Assembly (NCBI RefSeq): GCF_000526155.1
Contig: NZ_JAFN01000001.1
Span: 3,536,264-3,600,263, forward strand
DNA from: Deferrisoma camini S3R1
Lineage (GTDB): Bacteria > Desulfobacterota > Deferrisomatia > Deferrisomatales > Deferrisomataceae
Direction of reading: 5' to 3'
Length of the DNA stretch: 64,000 nucleotides
Part shown: positions 34,545 through 43,619 of the stretch, one piece after another
How positions within the stretch are numbered: the stretch's first letter is position 1
How the letters are laid out: the number at the start of each line of letters is the position of its first letter
Notes under the pieces: generated by a model
The model's input: the letters and a program-made list of their open reading frames with translations, nothing else
What the model was told of the DNA's origin: nothing
Databases searched by the model: none
Program-made: the position numbers and the translations under genes

Positions 34545-35366
34545 ATGCGATCGACCACGTTTCTTGCTCTCGTCGTGCTGACGGCCGGGGTTGCAGCCCC
34601 GGCTTCGGCGTTCGTAAAGGACGGGTGCGGCGCCGGCGACTGCCGGTCGTGCCACAGCCTCTCCAAGAACGAGGCCGAGAACATCCTGAAGGGGCTGGTG
34701 CACGAGGTGCTCTCGGTGGAGTTCAGCGATGTGCCCGGGTTGTGGGTGGTGGACGTGGAGGACCAGAGGGGGCGGCGGGGGCCCGTGTACATCGACTTCT
34801 CCAAGCGTTACGTGATCACGGGCAACGTGCTGGAGGTGGCGACCCGTGAGAACCTGACGCGGCGGAGGATGATCGATCTGAACCGGATCGACCCCTCGCG
34901 GATTCCCCTGGACGACGCCCTTGTGATCGGGGATCCGGCGGCCGAAAAGAAGATCGTCGTGTTCACCGACCCGGACTGCCCGTACTGCCGGAAGCTGCAT
35001 CCCGAGCTCCGGAAGGTGGTGGAGCGGCGGCCCGGGGTGGCCTTCTACGTGAAGATGTTTCCGATCAAGAAGACGAGCCGCGAGAAGGCGAAGACCATCG
35101 TGTGCACGCGATCCCTGGAGCTCTTGGACCGGGCGATGGAGGGCAGGGAGATCCCCCCGCCCGACTGCGAGACGGACCAGATCGAGAAGAACCTGGAGTT
35201 CGGTCGGAGCATCGGCGTGCGCTCCACTCCCACCCTGGTGTTCCCGGACGGCCGGGTGATCCCAGGGGCCAAGTCCGCCGACAAGATCCTGTTGCTGTTG
35301 GACGAGGCCGCGGCCCCTCCCCGCAAGGAGCCCCGGGCAGGGTCCGCGCGGGGGGGGTCTCGTTGA
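34545..35366 (+). CDS. DsbC-like thiol isomerase with an N-terminal CxxCH motif
   Basis: 273 residues. Signal peptide (1-22), CRSCH at 33-37, a DsbC-type dimerisation region (VHEVLSVEFSDVPGLWVVDV to RRGPVYIDFSKRYVITG), then a thioredoxin domain with CPYC (145-148) in FTDPDCPYCRKLHPE and cis-Pro STPTLVFPDG. Periplasmic disulfide isomerase or reductase. CRSCH would be a haem-attachment site for the ccm system. The ATG at 34545 (AAGGAG before it) is preferred over GTG 34521. Followed by a multihaem cytochrome. Confidence 0.85.
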   Translation: MRSTTFLALVVLTAGVAAPASAFVKDGCGAGDCRSCHSLSKNEAENILKGLVHEVLSVEFSDVPGLWVVDVEDQRGRRGPVYIDFSKRYVITGNVLEVATRENLTRRRMIDLNRIDPSRIPLDDALVIGDPAAEKKIVVFTDPDCPYCRKLHPELRKVVERRPGVAFYVKMFPIKKTSREKAKTIVCTRSLELLDRAMEGREIPPPDCETDQIEKNLEFGRSIGVRSTPTLVFPDGRVIPGAKSADKILLLLDEAAAPPRKEPRAGSARGGSR

Positions 35367-35391
35367 GTTCCCCACGCCAGGAGGTGCGGTC

Positions 35392-36501
35392 GTGAAGGGG
35401 GCGTTTCTTTCGCTTTGGGTGTTCGTCTTCGTCTGGTTGGGGGGGATGGCCGGCGCCGCGGTGCTGGACCCGGCCCTGTACGTGGGCAGCGAGCGGTGCC
35501 GAGGGTGCCATCCCGAGAAGTACCAGGGGTGGAGCAAGACGTTCCACGCCACGGTGGTGCAGGACGCCAAGAAGAACCCGGAGGCGGTGCTCGGCGACTT
35601 CTCCGTGCCGAACCTGGGGTTCACGCTCGAGGACGTGGAGTTCACCATCGGCGGGCACTGGCAGCAGCGGTACATGAAGAAGATCGGCGACGACTACTAC
35701 GTGTTGCCCAAGCTGTGGAGCGTGCAGTCCCAGAAGTGGCAGGCGTACAACGTGTGGTCGTGGCGGAAGATGCCGTACGGGAAGTACTGCAAGGGGTGCC
35801 ACGTGACCGGGTTCGATCCGGCCCGGGGGAAGGCGGTGGAGCCCCGGATCGGATGCGAGGCGTGCCACGGCCCCGGCCGGGCCCACGCCGAGGCCGAGGG
35901 GGCCGGGCCGATCGTGAACCCGAAGAAGCTCTCGGACGAGCGGCGGGACATGATCTGTGCGGCCTGCCACGTGCGGGGGACCGACCCGTCCAAGACGTAC
36001 TACTTCCCGGTGGGCTTCATGCCCGGGGACGATCTGGGCGAGCACTACGTGCCCAACGGCAAGGAGCCCGAGGAGACGAACACCCAGGCGGTCCTACGGA
36101 TGTTCGCCAAATGGAAGAAGAAGCGCGAGGAAGGCGCCCAGCTCAAGTGCGACGTGTGCGGGATTCCCGGCGTGGCCGAGGAGCGGGACCAGGAGAAGGT
36201 GGACTCGATGCTGGAGTTCTGCTTCGGGTGCCACGGGTTCAAGAACAAGTACGCCGAGCACACGCGCCACCCCGCGAGCGTCGGGTTGATGTGCTTCGAC
36301 TGCCACGTGCAGCAGACGAAGGAGATCATGAACCCGGGCACCCAGGACATCCACTCGTACGGCTACTTCCTCGTGCACAAGGAGAAGTGCTACGACCCGC
36401 AGATCGAGAAGGCCTGCGTCAAGTGCCACGCCGACAAGGGGCCCGAGTGGGCCCGTCGCACGGTGGAGTCGTGGGGCAAGCCGGTGGAGCTGGACCACTA
36501 G
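35392..36501 (+). CDS. Heptahaem cytochrome c (cytochrome c554-like)
   Basis: 369 residues, signal peptide 1-22. CxxCH at 36, 133, 155, 189, 277, 301 and 342. An eighth site is degenerate: CDVCG at 253-257. The spacing CKGCH..CEACHGPG..CAACH is that of the cytochrome c554/hydroxylamine oxidoreductase-type fold used for electron transfer or nitrogen/sulfur oxyanion reduction. The GTG start has AGGAGGT 6 bases upstream. Follows the DsbC-like gene by 25 bases and probably shares its transcript. Confidence 0.88.
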   Translation: MKGAFLSLWVFVFVWLGGMAGAAVLDPALYVGSERCRGCHPEKYQGWSKTFHATVVQDAKKNPEAVLGDFSVPNLGFTLEDVEFTIGGHWQQRYMKKIGDDYYVLPKLWSVQSQKWQAYNVWSWRKMPYGKYCKGCHVTGFDPARGKAVEPRIGCEACHGPGRAHAEAEGAGPIVNPKKLSDERRDMICAACHVRGTDPSKTYYFPVGFMPGDDLGEHYVPNGKEPEETNTQAVLRMFAKWKKKREEGAQLKCDVCGIPGVAEERDQEKVDSMLEFCFGCHGFKNKYAEHTRHPASVGLMCFDCHVQQTKEIMNPGTQDIHSYGYFLVHKEKCYDPQIEKACVKCHADKGPEWARRTVESWGKPVELDH

Positions 36502-36534
36502 CTTCCATGGAACTTCGGGCCTTCGGCCCGCTAG

Positions 36535-36800
36535 GCAGCTAGGCGGCCAGGCGGCTCTCGAACCGCGCCAACGCTCGGGGGGCATGGGGTCTGCGAATCA
36601 GGAGGCAGAAGACAGATTTCAGTGGACAGGTTGTGACCGCACGCCGTCAGACGCTGGACCAAGCCTGTCGTTCCTTCCCTGTCTCCTGTCCGCTGAATTC
36701 CGGTTCCTGAAACCCATGCCCCGCCGCCGGCAACGGCCCCGGACCAACGCACGTTACCCTTCTCCGTTGTTAGGGTCGCGCAGCGGCCGAAGGGCGCTTC
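36535..36800. repeat. Fold-back intergenic repeat (reverse orientation)
   Basis: Arms GGGGCATGGGGT (36579-36590) and AACCCATGCCCC (36711-36722). The right side continues with GCCGCCGGCAACGGCCCCGG and CGCGCAGCGGCCGAAGGG, the mirror of the left flank of the copy at 62564. Inner arms CAGTGGACAGG and CCTGTCCGCTG pair. Confidence 0.7.
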
Positions 36801-36806
36801 CCCCCC

Positions 36807-37328
36807 TCACCTCGCCACCTCGGCGTTGGCCTCCAGCGCCCGAGCCAGGTACTTCTTCATCCAGGCGGGATCGATGTAGTCCGGGAAGCACATGCGGTTC
36901 CCCGAGAGGTCCTGGATCACCTCGCCCCGGTAGTCCAGGAAGATCATCAGGCAGTTGTAGTTGTAGTCGAACTTCCGGCCCAAGGCGATCTCCTCCTTGG
37001 TCATGTTCTCGTTCAGGTTGATCCGGACCAGGAGGAACCGATTCTTGATGATGTCGGCCACCTCGGGGTCGGTGTACATCTTGGTGGCCAGGCCCTCGCA
37101 CCGGCTGCACCCTTCCGGGAAGTAGAAGTCCACGATGATGGGCTTCTTCTGCTCCCGCGCCAGCCGCATGGCGTCTTCGAGGGTGTACCAGTCGAGGGGG
37201 ATGTTGCTCGCGACCGAGTCCTCGATGCGCATGTGGGCGTTGCCGGAACGTCGGTTCTGGCCGCCGGTGGCGCACGCCCCGAGGGCCAGGGGGATCAGGG
37301 CCGCTGCCGCGATGAATCGGCTTCTCAT
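36807..37328 (-). CDS. Thioredoxin-like lipoprotein
   Basis: 173 residues, lipoprotein signal (IPLALGACATGG). Thioredoxin_7-type fold: WYTLEDAMRLAREQKKPIIVDFYFPEGCSRCEGLATKMYTD with the CSRC active site, then NRFLLVRINLNEN and YNYNCLMIFLDYRGEV. The cis-Pro position is replaced (NCLMIF), so classic oxidoreductase activity is uncertain. AGGAGACG precedes the ATG and a promoter lies 80 bases upstream. Confidence 0.78.
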   Translation of the reverse strand: MRSRFIAAAALIPLALGACATGGQNRRSGNAHMRIEDSVASNIPLDWYTLEDAMRLAREQKKPIIVDFYFPEGCSRCEGLATKMYTDPEVADIIKNRFLLVRINLNENMTKEEIALGRKFDYNYNCLMIFLDYRGEVIQDLSGNRMCFPDYIDPAWMKKYLARALEANAEVAR

Positions 37329-37407
37329 GGATCGTCTCCTGTCAGGGGAGGGACCGGTCCCGGTCCCAAGGTCCGAAGGGGCCCGCGAGCACGGGCCGTG
37401 TCCGGCA

Positions 37408-37435
37408 ACTATACCCGATTTCGTCCTCGGGGCAA
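37408..37435 (-). promoter_or_regulatory. Probable promoter of the thioredoxin-like lipoprotein
   Basis: On the minus strand TTGCCC (37435-37430), 16 bases, TATAGT (37413-37408). The leader of about 70 bases is rich in GGGACCGGTCCC-type self-complementary sequence. Confidence 0.45.
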
Positions 37436-37486
37436 TTCGGGGTTTCTCTGAACCGGCGACAACGTTGGCGCGTTTCATACCAAATT

Positions 37487-37800
37487 GCGTTCAAGGTGAT
37501 CAGCCCCCTGATCCGGCGGGGCAAGGGGCCTGGTTCCGGCCGTGCGTGAGTGCAGCAACCGACTCACGCTGCCCCCGACACTCAGCCCGAGTGTCCCAGG
37601 AACGGTAGGAAAGCGAACGTTGGCAATGCATTTCGGGTCACCGGCAGGGCGGGTATCGGCTGAGTGCCGGGGGCAGCGACTGTCGGAGCCACGCCCGGCG
37701 CTCCACCAGGCCCCTTGCCCCAGAGCGCGTCTGTTTGGCCGCCGGAGTAATAGGAGGCGCTGGCCTCCGTTTGTGGACCCGACGGACAAACAGGCGCTAC
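37487..37800. repeat. Fold-back intergenic repeat
   Basis: Perfect arms GGGGCAAGGGGCCTGG (37518-37533) and CCAGGCCCCTTGCCCC (37706-37721). ATACCAAATTGCGTTCAA lies at the left edge (37488), near-identical to 54598 and 38432. The inner sequence GTGAGTGCAGCAACCGACTC to GGCTGAGTGCCGGGGGCAG is the second internal type, shared with 43810 and 55052. Confidence 0.75.
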
Positions 37801-37904
37801 CCCTCCCAGCTCGGAGGGGCAAAGGGCCAGCCCTGGACCCCGCGGCGGGGTCTCGCGTAGGATACCCTGCCGGCGGATTCCGGAGGGTTGAGCGGAGTGT
37901 CATC

Positions 37905-38429
37905 GTGGTGCGCGGCTTGCGTGTGCTCCTGTGGATGCTCGTCGCCTTGCCCCTGGCGGTAGGACTGGGATGTTCCGGAGAGAAGGCCCCGGCCAAGGCC
38001 GAGAAGGGGCGGCCTGCCCCCGATTTCGAGCTCGTCGGGCTCGACGGGACGACCTGGCGGCTGTCGGACCTGAGGGGCAAGGTGGTGTTCGTGAACCTGT
38101 GGGCCACCTGGTGCCCTCCGTGCCGGCAGGAGATCCCCTCCATGGTGCGGTTTTACCGGCGGTACAAGGACAAGGGGGTGGAGATCCTGGCCGTGTCGGA
38201 GGACCGGGACCCGGCCGCGGTCCGGGCCATGGTGATGCGCCAGGCCGTGGCGTTCCCGGTGCTCATGGACCGGGACAAGCTGGTGTACGGCCTGTACCGG
38301 GCCACCGGGGTGCCCGAGACCCACCTGATCGACAAGAAGGGCGTGATCCGGCACTCGGTGATCGGGCCGTTCGACTGGGAGGCGCCCGAGGTGGCCCGGG
38401 CCGTGGACCGGCTGCTTCAGGAACCCTAG
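37905..38429 (+). CDS. TlpA-family thiol-disulfide lipoprotein (ResA/CcmG-like)
   Basis: 174 residues: lipoprotein signal (VALPLAVGLGCSGE), then a redoxin fold with FVNLWATWCPPCRQEIP (CPPC) and GVPETHLIDKKG (cis-Pro). This is the best candidate for the CcmG-type reductant of apocytochrome cysteines. Start GTG 37905, with GGAG 10 bases upstream; GTG 37908 is equally possible. Confidence 0.85.
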   Translation: MVRGLRVLLWMLVALPLAVGLGCSGEKAPAKAEKGRPAPDFELVGLDGTTWRLSDLRGKVVFVNLWATWCPPCRQEIPSMVRFYRRYKDKGVEILAVSEDRDPAAVRAMVMRQAVAFPVLMDRDKLVYGLYRATGVPETHLIDKKGVIRHSVIGPFDWEAPEVARAVDRLLQEP

Positions 38430-38502
38430 TGATACCGAGTTGCGTTCAAACAGAGATCCTTCTGGTTCAAGGTGCCGAAGACTTTGAACGTATGAGGTCA
38501 GC

Positions 38503-38667
38503 GTGAAGCCGTCGCCCCAGCGTACCTACACCTGCAACGACTACCGCCAGGAGATGCGGCTCCTGGGGCTCAAGCGCCGACTCGAGGACCCCGGGCTCAC
38601 GGACGACGAGCGTCGCAGGCTCGAGGCCGAGATCCAGGCTCTGGAGCGGGAAATGGGGATGGGTTGA
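38503..38667 (+). CDS. Conserved small charged protein
   Basis: 54 residues, GTG start: QRTYTCNDYRQEMRLLGLKR then RLEDPGLTDDERRRLEAEIQ and ALEREMGMG. A helical pair with one Cys near the N-terminus. I recall similar short proteins with T(Y/C)xCNDYRxEMxLLxL in deltaproteobacterial genomes; function unknown. Confidence 0.6.
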   Translation: MKPSPQRTYTCNDYRQEMRLLGLKRRLEDPGLTDDERRRLEAEIQALEREMGMG

Positions 38668-38739
38668 CTTCGGTCGCCGGTCGCGGATTTGGGTTTTCCG
38701 GCTTCCTAGCCTTCTAGCCTACTAGCCTTCCCGCCTATC

Positions 38740-40326
38740 TCACGCCGTTTCCCGGAAGGCGACCCCTTCGGCCCGTTCGGCCAGCCACTCGAAGGCCCAG
38801 GCGCTCTTGAACAGGATCACGGGTCGGCCCTGCCGGTCCTCGCACCACAGGGTGCTGGGGTCCCGATCGACGGCGGCCGGGTCGAGCCCGTCGCCCTCCA
38901 CCCACCGGGCCACCTGGAACGGCATCGGCTCCAGGGTGACCGTGACCCCGTACTCCGCCTCCAACCGGTACCGGAGCACGTCGAACTGGAGCACGCCCAC
39001 GGCCCCCACGATCGGGTCCTTGTCGCCCCTGGGGTGCCGAAACACCTGGATCGCCCCCTCCTGGGCGAGCTGCTCCAGCCCCTTGTTGAGCTGCTTGGAC
39101 TTCAGTGCGTTCTTCCCCCGCACCCGGGCGAAGTGCTCCGGGGAGAAGTGGGGCACCCCTCCGAACCGCAAGCCCGGGATCTCGCTCAGGGTGTCGCCGA
39201 TGTGCAGGGTGCCCCGGTCGTGGATGCCCACCACGTCCCCGGGGAACGCCTCGTCGATCACCACCCTCTCCTGGGCCAGGAACTGGAGCGGGAGGGCCAG
39301 GGCCACGTCCCGGCCCAGCCGGGGGTGGCGCACCTTCATGCCCCGCCGGAACCGGCCCGACACCACCCGCACGAACGCCACCCGGTCCCGGTGCTGGGGG
39401 TCCATGTTCGCCTGGATCTTGAAGACGAAGCCGGAGAACCTTTCCTCGTCGGGACCCACCGGCCCGGCCGTGGACTCCCGGGGGCCCGGCGGCGGGGCCA
39501 TCTCCAGGAAGTCCCGCAGGAACGGCTCCACCCCGAAGTTCGTGACCGCGCTGCCGAAGTACACCGGCGTGAGCCGGCCGGCCCGCACCCGGTCCAGGTC
39601 GAGCTCCTCACCGGCGCCCTCCAAGAGCTCCACCTCCTCGCGGAACGCGGCCAGGTCGTGGGGGTCCAGCAGGTCTGCGATGGCCGGGTCGTCGGCCCCG
39701 GTCACCCGGGCCTCGGTGCGGCGCTGGCCATGGTCGCCACCCTCGAACAGCAGGACCTTGCGGGCCCGCAGGTCGTACACGCCCCGGAACCGCTTGCCCA
39801 TGCCCAGGGGCCAGGTCACCGGACAGGCGGCGATGCCCAGCACGTCCTCGATCTCGGTCAGCAGGTCCAGGGGCGGCCGGCCCTCCCGGTCGAGCTTGTT
39901 CACGAAGGTGAAGATGGGGATGCCGCGCATCCGGCACACCTGGAACAGCTTGCGGGTCTGGGCCTCCACCCCCTTGGCGCAGTCGATCAGCATCACGGCC
40001 GAGTCGGCCGCCGTGAGGGTGCGGTAGGTGTCCTCGGAGAAGTCCTGGTGGCCAGGGGTGTCGAGCAGGTTCACCCGGTAGCCGGCGTACTCGAACTGGA
40101 GCACGCTCGAGGTGACCGAGATACCTCGCTTCTTCTCCAGCTCCATCCAGTCCGAGGTGGCGTGCCGGGCCGCCCGCCGGGCCTTGACGGCCCCGGCCAG
40201 GTGGATGGCGCCGCCGTAGAGAAGGAACTTCTCGGTGAGGGTGGTCTTGCCGGCGTCGGGGTGGGAGATGATCGCGAACGTGCGTCGCCGCGCGGCCTCG
40301 CGGGCCACGGCGTGGGGAAGCTCCAT
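38740..40326 (-). CDS. prfC: Peptide chain release factor 3
   Basis: 528 residues. GTPase that recycles RF1/RF2 from terminated ribosomes. G1 SHPDAGKTT, switch region GISVTSSVLQFEY, G3 DTPGHQDF, G4 NKLDREGR, and the RF3 C-terminal domain (GAVGVLQFDVLRYRLEAEYG). Normal length. ATG 40326 follows GAGAGG. Its own promoter is visible upstream. Confidence 0.94.
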   Translation of the reverse strand: MELPHAVAREAARRRTFAIISHPDAGKTTLTEKFLLYGGAIHLAGAVKARRAARHATSDWMELEKKRGISVTSSVLQFEYAGYRVNLLDTPGHQDFSEDTYRTLTAADSAVMLIDCAKGVEAQTRKLFQVCRMRGIPIFTFVNKLDREGRPPLDLLTEIEDVLGIAACPVTWPLGMGKRFRGVYDLRARKVLLFEGGDHGQRRTEARVTGADDPAIADLLDPHDLAAFREEVELLEGAGEELDLDRVRAGRLTPVYFGSAVTNFGVEPFLRDFLEMAPPPGPRESTAGPVGPDEERFSGFVFKIQANMDPQHRDRVAFVRVVSGRFRRGMKVRHPRLGRDVALALPLQFLAQERVVIDEAFPGDVVGIHDRGTLHIGDTLSEIPGLRFGGVPHFSPEHFARVRGKNALKSKQLNKGLEQLAQEGAIQVFRHPRGDKDPIVGAVGVLQFDVLRYRLEAEYGVTVTLEPMPFQVARWVEGDGLDPAAVDRDPSTLWCEDRQGRPVILFKSAWAFEWLAERAEGVAFRETA

Positions 40327-40360
40327 GGGGCCTCTCTTCGGGTGGGATGGGGGACCGCGT

Positions 40361-40389
40361 AGGGTACGGGAGGGAAGGGACAAAGTAAA
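40361..40389 (-). promoter_or_regulatory. Probable prfC promoter
   Basis: Minus strand TTTACT (40389-40384), 17 bases, TACCCT (40366-40361); transcription would start about 28 bases before the ATG. It abuts the upstream terminator. Confidence 0.45.
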
Positions 40390-40417
40390 GGGGCCGGCCG
40401 CTTCGACGGCCGGCCCC
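40390..40417 (-). terminator. Rho-independent terminator of the phasin-like gene
   Basis: CGGCCGGCCCC and its complement form a perfect 11-base stem with a 6-base loop, followed on the minus strand by TTTACTTTG. Confidence 0.75.
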
Positions 40418-40443
40418 ACGCGCCCCGCTCTTGTGCCGGCGCC

Positions 40444-40785
40444 TCACATGGTGGGCACCTCCTCCTCCCGGTCGCGCTCGCGCCGCTCCAGGTCGGCCAC
40501 CCGGCGCTCCAGGGCCCGGAGCTGCTCCTCCACGAGCTCCAGGTCCTTGCGGGGCACCAGGTCCATCTTGCGAAACGCCTCCTGGATCAGGTCCCGGATC
40601 CGGGCCTCCCACTCCTCCCGGGAGGCCTCGGCCTTGGTCAGGATCTCCTTGACGATGCTCTCCCCCTCCTCCTGGCTCATCCGGCCCTGCTCCACCAGCT
40701 CGTCCACGAGCTTGCGGGCCCGCTCCTCGGTGAGGGTGAGCATGCCGATCCCGGCCAGGGTGGCTTTCCGAAGCATGTCGAGCAT
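40444..40785 (-). CDS. Phasin-like coiled-coil protein
   Basis: 113 residues: MLDMLRKATLAGIGMLTLTE opening, then long amphipathic helices (ARKLVDELVEQGRMSQEEGE, LVEEQLRALERRVADLERRE). This is the PhaI/poly(3-hydroxyalkanoate) granule-associated-like family, widely present in bacteria without PHA. Cytoplasmic; binding partner not known. Confidence 0.7.
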   Translation of the reverse strand: MLDMLRKATLAGIGMLTLTEERARKLVDELVEQGRMSQEEGESIVKEILTKAEASREEWEARIRDLIQEAFRKMDLVPRKDLELVEEQLRALERRVADLERRERDREEEVPTM

Positions 40786-40803
40786 GGCGGTCTCCTCTCG
40801 GCG

Positions 40804-40853
40804 GAAAGGCTAGAAAGCTGGAAGGCTAGAAGGCTGGGCAGGCTGGGAGGCTT
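40804..40853. repeat. GGCTAGAAAGCTGGAAGGC short-word repeat
   Basis: About six degenerate 8-10-base words (AGGCTAGAAGGCTGGGCAGG) in tandem between the phasin-like gene and alaS. The remaining gap to 40931 shows no gene. Confidence 0.55.
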
Positions 40854-40931
40854 CCAGCCCCCACCCGCCGCCTCTGGGTTCAACCTGCCCCAGCTCCCCG
40901 AAGTTGTCAAACGGGAACCTGGGTTCGAAGG

Positions 40932-43583
40932 TCAGGCGCCCAGGAGCCTGGCGGCTTCTTCATAAGCCGCCTCCAAAGCGTTGTCCAGTCCCGAGGGGTC
41001 GGGCCCCCCGGCCTGGGCCAGCTCGGGCTTGCCCCCGCCCCGGCCGCCCACCTTCGCCGCCAGGGGCCGGATAAGGTCCCCGGCGCGGACCCGCTTCGTG
41101 AGATCTTTGGTCACGGCCACGAGGAGGAGGGCCTTCCCTCCGGCCTCGGCCCCGAGCACGACGATGCCCGAGCGGAGCCGGTCCCGGAGGCCGTCGGCGA
41201 ACTCCCGCAGGGCCTTGGGGTCGGCGGCCGGCACCCGAGTGGCCAGCACCTTGACGCCGTCCACCTCCCGGGCCTGGCCGAGCACGTCCCGGGCAGCGCC
41301 CCCCGCCATCTGGCTGCGGAGCGACGAGATCTCCCGCTCGAGCTCCTTGGTCCGCTCCAGGGTGCGGCGCACCTTGTCCGGTACCTCCTCCGGCTTGGAC
41401 CGCAGCAGGCCCGCGGCCTCGCGCAGGGCGTCCTCCACCCCGAAGGCCCACTCCAGGGCCCGGTCGCCCGTGGCCGCCTCGATCCGGCGCACGCCGGCCG
41501 CCACGCCGCCCTCGGACAGGATCTTGAAGAGCCCGATGTCCCCGGTGCGCGAGGCGTGGGTGCCCCCGCACAGCTCGGCCGACACCTCGCCCATGCGCAC
41601 CACCCGCACCACGTCGCCGTACTTCTCGCCGAACAGCGCGGTCACCCCCTGACGCCGGGCCTCTTCGAACGACTCCTCGGCCACGATCACAGGGTGGTTG
41701 GCCTGGACCCAGCGGTTTACCCGGCGCTCCACCTCGCGGATCTCCTCGGGGGTCATCGGCGCGAAGTGGGTGAAGTCGAACCGGAGCCGGTCCGGCGCGA
41801 CCAGCGACCCGGCCTGCTTCACGTGGTCCCCGAGCACCTGGCGCAGGGCTGCGTGCAGCAGGTGGGTGGCCGAGTGGTTCTGGGCCGTGGCGAACCGGGC
41901 CCCAGCCTCCACCCGGCCGACGGCCCGGTCCCCCTCCCGCACCCCCCCCCGGACCACCGTGCCGTGGAGCACGATCAGGTCGGGAAAGGGTTTCGTGGCG
42001 CTCTCGACCCTCACGCGGAACCCCTCGCCCTCCACGCTGCCGGTATCGCCCACCTGGCCGCCGCTCTCGCCGTAGAAGGGGGTTTCCGCGAGCACCAGCT
42101 CCACGGCGTCGCCCTCCCGGGCCTCGGCCGCCCTCTGGCCGTCCCGCACCAGCGCCGACACCACGGTGTGGGCCTCGAGCCGCTCGTACCCCACGAACCG
42201 GCACGACACACCCGAGGCCCGCAGCTCCCGGTACACCTCGGCCACGGCCTCCTCGCCCGACCCCTTCCACGCGGCCCGGGCCTTCTCCCGCTGGGCCTCC
42301 ATCTCGGCCTCGAACCCGGCCTCGTCCAGGGTGAATCCCCGGTCTCGCACGATGTCCTCGGTGAGGTCCACGGGGAATCCGTAGGTGTCGTACAGCCGGA
42401 ACACTACGTCACCGGGGATCACCTTCTCCCCCCGCTCCTCGAGCCGGGCCACCTCCTCCTCCAGGATCTGGAGGCCCCGGTCCAGGGTGCGGGAGAACCG
42501 CTCCTCCTCGTGGAGGATCACCTTGGCGATGTACTCCCGTTTGTCCGAAAGCTCCGGGTAGGCCCCCTCCATCTGGTCGATCACCACGCCGGACACCCGG
42601 TGGAAGAACGGGTCCTCGAACCCCAGCATCCGGCCGTGGCGCATGGCCCGGCGCATGATCCGGCGCAGCACGTACCCCCGACCCTCGTTGGAAGGCAGCA
42701 CGCCGTCGGCGATCAGGAAGGTGGTGGCCCGGATGTGATCGGCCACCACCCGGAGACTCACGTCGCTCTCTTCGCCCTGGCCGTAGCGAACCCCGGCCAG
42801 GTCGGCCGTGAACTCGATGATGGGCCGGAACAGGTCCGTGTCGTAGTTGGAGTGCACCTTCTGAACCACGGCCGTGACCCGCTCCAGGCCCATGCCGGTG
42901 TCGATGGACGGTTTGGGCAGCGGGGTCATGGTGCCGTCGGCCGAGCGCTCGAACTGCATGAACACCAGGTTCCACAGCTCCAGGAACCGATCGCAGTCGC
43001 ACTCGGGCCCGCACCGGTCCGGGTCAGGGCAGGGGTAGATGCCGGGCCCCTGGTCGAAGTGGATCTCGCTGCACGGCCCGCAGGGGCCGGTGTCGCCCAT
43101 GGCCCAGAAGTTGTCCTTGGCCCCGCACCGGACGATCCGGTCGGCCGGCACCGGGGTCTCGGCCAGCCACAGGTCCCGGGCCTCGTCGTCCTCCTCGTAG
43201 ATGGTCACCCACAGGCGGTCCGGGTCGAGCCCCATGCGCTCGGTCAGGAACTCCCAGGCGAACCGGATCGCGTCGCGCTTGAAGTAGTCGCCGAACGAGA
43301 AATTCCCCAGCATCTCGAAGAACGTGTGGTGCCGGGCCGTGCGGCCCACGTTCTCCAGGTCGTTGTGCTTGCCCGACACCCGCAGACACTTCTGGCACGT
43401 GGTAGCCCGGCGGTACTCGCGCCGCTCCTGGCCGGTGAACACGTCCTTGAACTGGACCATGCCCGCGTTGGTAAACAGCAGCGTGGGGTCGTTCTGGGGC
43501 ACCAAGGGGGAGCTCTCCACCACCCGGTGGCCCTTGGAGGCGAAGTAGTCGAGGAACGCTTTGCGGATCTCGTTTCCGGTCAT
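40932..43583 (-). CDS. alaS: Alanine-tRNA ligase
   Basis: 883 residues. Class II catalytic core with motif 1 region (GHRVVESSPLVPQNDPTLLF), CRV-like FEMLGNFSFGDYFK, the editing domain (HSATHLLHAALRQVLGD and CGGTHASRTGDIG, zinc-type ligands), and the C-Ala domain ending in glycine-rich KVGGRGGGKPELAQAGG. Full length. Extra Cys cluster DPDRCGPECDCDRF in the catalytic domain is common in this family. Confidence 0.96.
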   Translation of the reverse strand: MTGNEIRKAFLDYFASKGHRVVESSPLVPQNDPTLLFTNAGMVQFKDVFTGQERREYRRATTCQKCLRVSGKHNDLENVGRTARHHTFFEMLGNFSFGDYFKRDAIRFAWEFLTERMGLDPDRLWVTIYEEDDEARDLWLAETPVPADRIVRCGAKDNFWAMGDTGPCGPCSEIHFDQGPGIYPCPDPDRCGPECDCDRFLELWNLVFMQFERSADGTMTPLPKPSIDTGMGLERVTAVVQKVHSNYDTDLFRPIIEFTADLAGVRYGQGEESDVSLRVVADHIRATTFLIADGVLPSNEGRGYVLRRIMRRAMRHGRMLGFEDPFFHRVSGVVIDQMEGAYPELSDKREYIAKVILHEEERFSRTLDRGLQILEEEVARLEERGEKVIPGDVVFRLYDTYGFPVDLTEDIVRDRGFTLDEAGFEAEMEAQREKARAAWKGSGEEAVAEVYRELRASGVSCRFVGYERLEAHTVVSALVRDGQRAAEAREGDAVELVLAETPFYGESGGQVGDTGSVEGEGFRVRVESATKPFPDLIVLHGTVVRGGVREGDRAVGRVEAGARFATAQNHSATHLLHAALRQVLGDHVKQAGSLVAPDRLRFDFTHFAPMTPEEIREVERRVNRWVQANHPVIVAEESFEEARRQGVTALFGEKYGDVVRVVRMGEVSAELCGGTHASRTGDIGLFKILSEGGVAAGVRRIEAATGDRALEWAFGVEDALREAAGLLRSKPEEVPDKVRRTLERTKELEREISSLRSQMAGGAARDVLGQAREVDGVKVLATRVPAADPKALREFADGLRDRLRSGIVVLGAEAGGKALLLVAVTKDLTKRVRAGDLIRPLAAKVGGRGGGKPELAQAGGPDPSGLDNALEAAYEEAARLLGA

Positions 43584-43619
43584 GGGGGAGCCTCGGGTAT
43601 TGGTCGTTGAGTCGTTGGA

